A stretch of DNA of 25,265 nt from Hymenopellis radicata (taxonomy: Eukaryota > Basidiomycota > Agaricomycetes > Agaricales > Physalacriaceae). The stretch's first letter is position 1. Each line of letters opens with the position of its first letter. Positions 20,414 through 25,265 of the stretch are shown here, piece by piece. The stretch covers positions 1 through 25,265 of the forward strand of contig JADNRX010000725.1 in the NCBI GenBank assembly GCA_015501595.1, in the 5' to 3' direction. The notes beneath the pieces are model-generated. The model saw only the letters and a list, made by a program, of their open reading frames with translations. It searched no databases and was not told the DNA's origin. A program made the translations under genes and the position numbers.

Positions 20414-20643
20414 GGTGGCTCTTCGGAAGACGTCTTCGTGGCTCTTCGGGAGGCGTCTCCACGGATGGCGGAGGCTCTTCGTCTTCGTGTGCTCTTCGCG
20501 AGATGCGTCCTGTGGTGGCTCTTCGGGAGGCGTCTTCGTGGCTCTTCGGGAGGCGTCTTCCTTCGCGTCTTCACGGATGGTGGATGCTCTTCGCGTCTTC
20601 ACGGATGGCGGAGGCTCTTCGTCTTCGTGCCAGTGTGCTCTTC
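20414..20643 (+). repeat. CTCTTCG minisatellite, unit 2
   Basis: Same degenerate array of GTGGCTCTTCGGGAGGCGTC-like units as at 7816-8045, with no difference noticed between the two. It lies upstream of the second carrier copy. Confidence 0.8.
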
Positions 20644-20899
20644 GCGTACATGCTGATGGTGAGATAACGCGCGTGCTGTGGCTGTGCTGTCACTTCTCGT
20701 CCTAAGAGTTGCCTATTCTGGCTGCCGGTCGTGTCCCGTTTTGCGGCTTGCGATGCCGAAGCTTAAACCTTTGCGAGGCCAACCGTGTGTTGAAAAAAAA
20801 CACGTCTAGTCGAGCGTTGTTTTTCATAATTTTGACAATAGTTCTGGCTCCCGAAGGTATCATGGATTAGGCAAAAGAGTACAGACGTTACAGGGTATA

Positions 20900-21152
20900 C
20901 TGTACCGTTTTGACCGTAAGTTCGCGGCATGTGACGCGTTATGCCGCGAACTTACAGGAAACAAGTTCGTAACCAGGCACAATGCCCGGAATTACCATAT
21001 TTGGATGCTCCCGCCGTAGGCGGGAGCGAAAATTTCCTTTTTAAGCCTCACGGACCCTGAAAATAAGGTCCGTGACGCGTTATGCTTTCTCCTAAGTTAG
21101 GTTTTTGACCGCGCGTTACGCGTGATGCGAACATGCGGTCGAAACGGTACAG
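20900..21152. mobile_element. 253-bp hairpin-rich MITE, TA target duplication
   Basis: Unit 1 has the empty site (..GGGTATACTACG.. near 8300). Here CTGTACCGTTTTGACCG (20900-20916) and CGGTCGAAACGGTACAG (21136-21152) form 17-bp terminal inverted repeats with one mismatch, flanked by TA at 20898-20899 and 21153-21154. Inside are three perfect hairpins. One is GTAAGTTCGCGGCAT with its mirror (20916-20955). The others are GCTCCCGCC-GTA-GGCGGGAGC near 21008 and TCACGGACC with GGTCCGTGA near 21047-21075. GTGACGCGTTATGC occurs twice as a direct repeat. There is no coding frame. The TA duplication suggests mobilisation by a Tc1/mariner-type transposase in trans. It sits about 550 bp upstream of the second carrier copy. 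Confidence 0.92.
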
Positions 21153-21214
21153 TACTACGAATAGTCGTGACGGGGTATCCAGTACGTAGAGAATAAAAAA
21201 AAAAGAAATCATCG

Positions 21215-21330
21215 CCGGTACCACGGTGCCAATGCACACTGCGTGGTGCTGGTGGCCGCGACATTCATTCAAGCACGCTCAGACCACCATAACCGCACAG
21301 TCCACAAGGGGGTCATCACCGTGGTACCGG
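21215..21330. repeat. 14-bp inverted repeat, unit 2
   Basis: CCGGTACCACGGTG (21215-21228) and CACCGTGGTACCGG (21317-21330), exactly as in unit 1. It again lies just before the stretch (about 21365-21850) that is poorly alignable between the units and in which I see no gene. Confidence 0.6.
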
Positions 21331-21364
21331 ACTAGAGGCGTGGTAGAGCAAACCTGGCAGCGTA

Positions 21365-22159
21365 AGGGCAGGAAGAGAAGAAGGGTGATAGACAGACGAA
21401 AATACCAGTGGTCTTTATACTCCTCACACTTACGGTTTGATATAATGGGCGGCGTCTGGGCCCGAAGTCAGTGACTCATGCGCAGTACAAGCGCTCCGTC
21501 GCATCAGAGATGGGTAATGTGGCAAGTGTGGCAAAAGTTACAGTCCGACTGAATTCACGCTCCCGTGGTGTTGTTCGACGCGGCTTGACAACAGGATTCG
21601 ATAGACACAGACAGCACCATATTATAATGTCTATGAACTTGTGCAGAGCGAGAAAGAACATTAGCCGCCATTCGTAATCAAGTTGTACAGCTGCAGGGCG
21701 ACATTCGTTACTGATGCAACAAATATTGAAGGTGACACACCTCTGAATGATATATTCCTTCTCAAGGCTTAAACTTGTGCATTTAGACAAGTACAACTTG
21801 ACGTGAATGCGAATTTCAAATCACAGACAGGAAATTCACCTTCACAAGATAAGTCTACGCCACGGAACCAAACGACAAGTTCAATGCGTGCGTCGGAAGG
21901 AAACCAGGACAACGATCGGGCGCCCAATTACACACGGAAAGATACTTCCGGGAATTCAGTCTGTGAACGAAGATCAGACTAACCTCCCCATTCATACTTT
22001 CCCTCTTACCGTCACTTTCGCTGACACCGTCGCCCCCAGAAACAATGAAATCTCGTGGTACGCTCCCCACCATGCTCACCTCGCTCATCTGCTAAAGATA
22101 CATTGTCTTAGTGCGTTCCCGGAACTGGAGTCGCGTCAGCATTGTTTGTGACACGACGG
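21365..22159. other. Unit 2 counterpart of the divergent block
   Basis: Aligns only patchily with 8505-8985, then better from about 21840 onward. Short open frames on both strands show no conservation of reading frame between units and no recognisable domain. No RNA gene seen. Confidence 0.5.
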
Positions 22160-22352
22160 GTAAGTTCACCTCGACGTTGTCATCATTTCGGAGCTAAAAT
22201 ATCAACAGCTGGTGTCGTTTCTAGGCCAGTAAGCAGAGAAGGTCCCAGCACACCGTTCGTATGCTAAAATTACAGTCTCTATGGTTCATGGAGCGGCGCC
22301 AACGGAAACGTCTCCGGCGGTTCCTGGAGGTGCGTCAATCGGTGTACTTGCC

Positions 22353-22675
22353 CACTTCGTCGAGATCCCGGGTCAGAAATTGGCGAAGGCCAGAGAAGTC
22401 GGTACAAGGTGCGTCAAGTCGTCCAGGCGGTACTCTGCAGAGTCTGACAGTCCTAAAGGTCGTACCCGCTCAATTCCTCGAGATTCGCGGTCAAAATGTG
22501 GACGCCGCGGTGTACAGGATGAAAGGTGCATGTTGAACGCCTGCACAACTTTCACGGCTGACTTGTTCCTACCAGTCGCAGAAGTCATCGTTCACGCTGC
22601 CAGATATCAGCCAGGACAGCTCAGCGCGGTGAGTAGGAGTCGCTCAATTCGTCGAGAACTGGGATCAGATTTCCA
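22353..22675 (+). repeat. TTCGTCGAGA-core repeats, unit 2
   Basis: Three related copies near 22353, 22471 and 22645, counterparts of those at 9466-9728 but with changed spacing (118 and 174 bp against about 115 and 113). The last is preceded by GGTGAGTAGGAGTCG, a donor-like sequence. This is one of the more diverged parts of the duplication. Confidence 0.45.
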
Positions 22676-22986
22676 AGAGGAGGACTCAGGAATACGCAGC
22701 GAGGGACGAGGGAATTGACGAAGTGATCGGTCCAAGGTGCGTGACAGTATACGCATGATTCGAAAAGGATTAACATCCGAGGACCCACAGATCCCATCGA
22801 ACGTCAAAAAGAGCCGAATACCCAACGAGGAAAGGGTCGAATGCGAGAGACGCCGCATCACGGACATGAAGGGCAGGAGCAAGAACATGTCGATCGTGTC
22901 CAGCCCAAATGCGGCAAGTTCACACTTGATGGCTCACCATCACCACCTTGATCCTCAAATCAGTTTATTTCCTCCATCGACGCGTT

Positions 22987-23708
22987 GGCGCCTTCGGCGC
23001 CTCTGAGAACAACGAAATTTTCAAGGAACCACTTTGAATCGCGATGGACAAAGCCGGGAAACGATAGCAGCGTGGATGGCCTCGCCGGCCAGGCTTGGAT
23101 CTGGGGGAAAAAGTGAGTTTCTTCTCCTTTTTTTCGCGTGATTTTTGGCTCATTTGATATTAGATGTGCTTTGAAGACATGCACAACATTGTGAGCTTTC
23201 CTTCCCTTGGCAGTGTTGAACTTGAGGCTGACGCGACAATAGTGCAGACAGATGGACGGTGGTGGCTTCGCCACCGCCTCGAATAGTCGTCTACGGCTAG
23301 GGAATACGACGTCGTTCCCATGGAAACCGAGCTGTGATTCAGGATACGCGTGGCTGTCCTCGCCGGACCGGCTTTTGGTCCTGGCGAAAAGGTGGGTATT
23401 TCCAGCTCATTTGAACTTCTATTTCTCACCCGTTTTCGTTAGGTCTGATATACTGCGCCATGAAAACGGTACGTTTTGCTCTACTATTTCCCGCGGTATT
23501 GGTGAACTCATTAGTTGCTATTAGTCGAGGCGGCTTCGCCGCCTCCTCACCCGTTGAAATGACTCCAGGAACATCGCCTCGTCTTGGGAACACGCTAATT
23601 CGCGAATCTTATGGCGTGTGTTGGCCTCGCCGGCCCGGCTTTTTTTCTGGGAAAAAGGTCCTAATATTTGCTTTCGATTTCACGTTCATTTCTGACTTGT
23701 TCCATTAG
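22987..23708 (+). repeat. Three 270-bp modules with perfect GC hairpins, unit 2
   Basis: Perfect palindromes with a TTC loop start each module: GGCGCCTTCGGCGCC (22987-23001), GGTGGCTTCGCCACC (23261-23275) and GAGGCGGCTTCGCCGCCTC (23527-23545), spaced 274 and about 266 bp. Each is followed by a C/GGCCTCGCCGG-type motif (about 23078, 23349 and 23621) and then an intron-like segment ending in TTAG. Stem sequences differ between modules, yet all pair perfectly. Confidence 0.7.
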
Positions 23709-23779
23709 TTCAACCGTCGAATTACAGTCAAATGGGGCGCGGATTCCTTCTCTACGGACACTGTTTTACCCGTGATGGC

Positions 23780-24623
23780 GATCTGGATCTTGCTGGGCTC
23801 GGGTTTACGGACGGATTGGGACGTTTGGGCGGCGAACTTTTCGAGGTACGTTACCTTGTGCTTCTTGAACTCTGGGGCTAATTCATTATTCCAGCGGTAT
23901 GATGTTACGCTGAATGCAGTGAACAGCGGCGCTCGCAATGCGAGCCTTTCACTGCGCGGATAACGACGTCTCCCCCCCGCCTCGATTTACGCCACATTTC
24001 GCCTCTGGTCTCGCGTCACCTACGCTGTCGATAATCGTCGTCGTCGTGGACTACATTGTCTCCTTTGGCCATCGCTTTCTCCCTCTAGCTGCCACACTAC
24101 GTACGCGCTAGGTCTCAACTTCCTTGGATTCCTTCTAATTCCCAACGCACTTACGCTGATCCGCCAACCCTTTGCCCTACTTATAACCGCTGCCGCCGAT
24201 TTGGATCTGACGGAGCTCGGCTTTATGGCCTCTTTAGGACGTGTCGGTTATGATTTGGTTTTGGTACGTTATCGTGGTCTACGTTCTTTTTGGACTAACG
24301 ACTTAATCCAGGGCCTGGGCTCTCGTGTATTTGCCGTGAGCGGCAACCCTACCGCCGCTGCGCTCGCGCTGCGAGCTTATCGCTGACTGGAGAACAGCGA
24401 TTGTTGGACGTCCTTGCCACACTTCGATTTCGGACTCGTCCGCCTGGACGCTGATACCCATGAGTTATCGTCTTTGAATACTGTAACCCGCTGATGGGAT
24501 TTGTATCTGACGGAGCTCGGGTCTATGGACGCATTCGGGCATGGTGGTAACATATTTGTCTTGGGTCTAGTTGGGTACGTTATTGTGTTCTGTCTCGCTT
24601 ATTGAACTGATGACTTCTTCCAG
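23780..24623 (+). repeat. Duplicated DLDLTELG exon-intron modules, unit 2
   Basis: Related cores GATCTGGATCTTGCTGGGCT (23780), GATTTGGATCTGACGGAGCT (24198) and GATTTGTATCTGACGGAGCT (24498) each precede a 48-49-nt intron starting GTACGTTA. The encoded peptides DLDLAGLG, DLDLTELG and DLYLTELG are visibly related. Counterparts of 10786-11640. Confidence 0.55.
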
Positions 24624-24899
24624 TACCTGAAACGCTATGGATATGCCACCCTGCGCTCTCGCTACGAACTCCTCACTGCTGGGTAAGCACGGTTGTCGGT
24701 ACTCTGCGCCACACTCCAAGTTGGTTCTCAGGCGAGTGGGACGTCGGCCTTTCTGCTCATCAGCAACAACTATAGCATCAGTTACGGCGCCGTCTGTTTG
24801 GTTTCAAGGACGGCGATGTGGAGAAAGGGCTCTGTTCGTGTTGATCTCGGGTTCGTGCCTTGCTATCAGATCAAATTTGCGGAGCTAACTCATTTGCAG

Positions 24900-25265
24900 G
24901 TCGTATCCATGGCGCGTTGATTCAGCCGTGGACTACCCTGCCGTGACGTCGATTTGGACTCTGTGGAATACGTTTTGGCTGGGACGACGATCCTGACGAG
25001 CGCACTTTGGAACCGAGAGCGCGAACTATGCCACTGTACTCTAGTAGAATCCCTCGCATAGGCGTACATAGACGTGTTAGAGCTACATCCTGAATGAAAT
25101 CCAAGTTGTCGAAATCTATTGTGTGTGCAATGAACAAAGTCAGAAGATCACTTCAGAATAGTGTTACTTATCGAGGCGCAAATGTGTATATCACGAATTC
25201 CACTCCGTAGGGGCCGCTACAGCGGCCAAAATACTTTGTAGAGTCTCGTACAAGATACTGCTAAA
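24900..25265. other. End of unit 2, no assignable gene
   Basis: Collinear with 11913-12283. The final bases, GATACTGCTAAA, correspond exactly to the bases that precede the unit 1/unit 2 joint at 12284, so a further unit could follow directly. No gene or terminal structure seen. Confidence 0.5.

Larger units (their letters stand above)
22160..24899 (+). pseudogene. Second intron-punctuated modular region, unit 2
   Basis: Introns matching unit 1 are at 22160-22208, 23113-23163, 23191-23242, 23392-23442, 23469-23524, 23658-23708, 23846-23894, 24264-24311, 24575-24623, 24683-24731 and 24851-24899. All are 48-56 nt. The exons around 23846-23894 join into an open frame, ..DGLGRLGGELFE then RYDVTLNAVNSG.., ending at a TAA near 23961. 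Another pair joins ..ELGFMASLGRVGYDLVL to GLGSRVFAVSG.. across 24264-24311 and ends at a TGA. In unit 1 the equivalents are out of phase or carry a stop, so coding status differs between copies. Function unknown. Confidence 0.5.
12284..25265 (+). repeat. Tandem unit 2 (about 13.0 kb monomer)
   Basis: The second monomer, collinear with 1-12283. It is about 700 bp longer. The main gains are a 910-bp element plus target duplication and a 253-bp MITE plus TA. The main losses are about 508 bp at 16140/16141 and about 55-60 bp near 16054. Both recognised genes carry frameshifts here, so this is the degenerating copy. Divergence from unit 1 varies strongly along the length, from about 1% to heavily diverged. 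Confidence 0.95.

Noticed and set aside
1..25265. CRISPR arrays, bacterial operons, integrases or transposase genes
   Set aside because: None seen. The repeats are long duplications, minisatellites or inverted repeats, and neither mobile element encodes a protein.

Overview
The window is eukaryotic, almost certainly from a filamentous fungus and most likely a basidiomycete (Agaricomycetes-like). Protein-coding genes are cut by very short canonical spliceosomal introns of about 46-62 nt, with GT..AG ends and CTNA-type branch sites. The best recognised gene is a fungal mitochondrial carrier (Ggc1/Yhm1 type). There are no bacterial operons, tRNAs, rRNAs or CRISPR arrays.

Layout: the whole window is two head-to-tail copies of one unit of about 12.3-13 kb. 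Unit 1 is 1-12283 and unit 2 is 12284-25265. The window starts and ends at the same phase of the repeat, so it holds almost exactly two monomers. Each unit carries, in order: (i) an unassigned edge with open frames of uncertain meaning; (ii) a plus-strand, intron-rich stretch of unknown, probably decaying coding capacity; (iii) a minus-strand gene for an unusual kinase-pseudokinase protein; (iv) a minus-strand gene for a mitochondrial GTP/GDP carrier; (v) a GC-rich minisatellite just upstream of the carrier; (vi) a block that is much more divergent between units; (vii) a second plus-strand, intron-punctuated region built of internally repeated modules of about 115, 270 and 300-420 bp.

Unit 1 holds intact versions of both recognised genes: the spliced kinase frame is 720 aa and the spliced carrier is 300 aa, the length of yeast Ggc1. 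Unit 2 is decaying. Its kinase gene has two frameshifts, carrier exon 1 has lost one base, about 0.5 kb of the plus-strand relic is deleted, and two non-autonomous transposons have inserted. These are a 910-bp element with 41-bp terminal inverted repeats and a 7-9-bp target duplication, and a 253-bp hairpin-rich MITE with a TA duplication. Unit 1 preserves the empty site for both, so element ends and target duplications can be read directly.

Divergence between units is a mosaic. It is about 1% around 0.34-1.4 kb and across the carrier, roughly 3% across the kinase, and far higher (many indels) between about 8.5 and 10.7 kb. This fits partial homogenisation of an older tandem duplication. No pathway linking the kinase to the carrier is evident; they are simply adjacent, co-oriented genes. 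All percentages are estimates by eye from short stretches.
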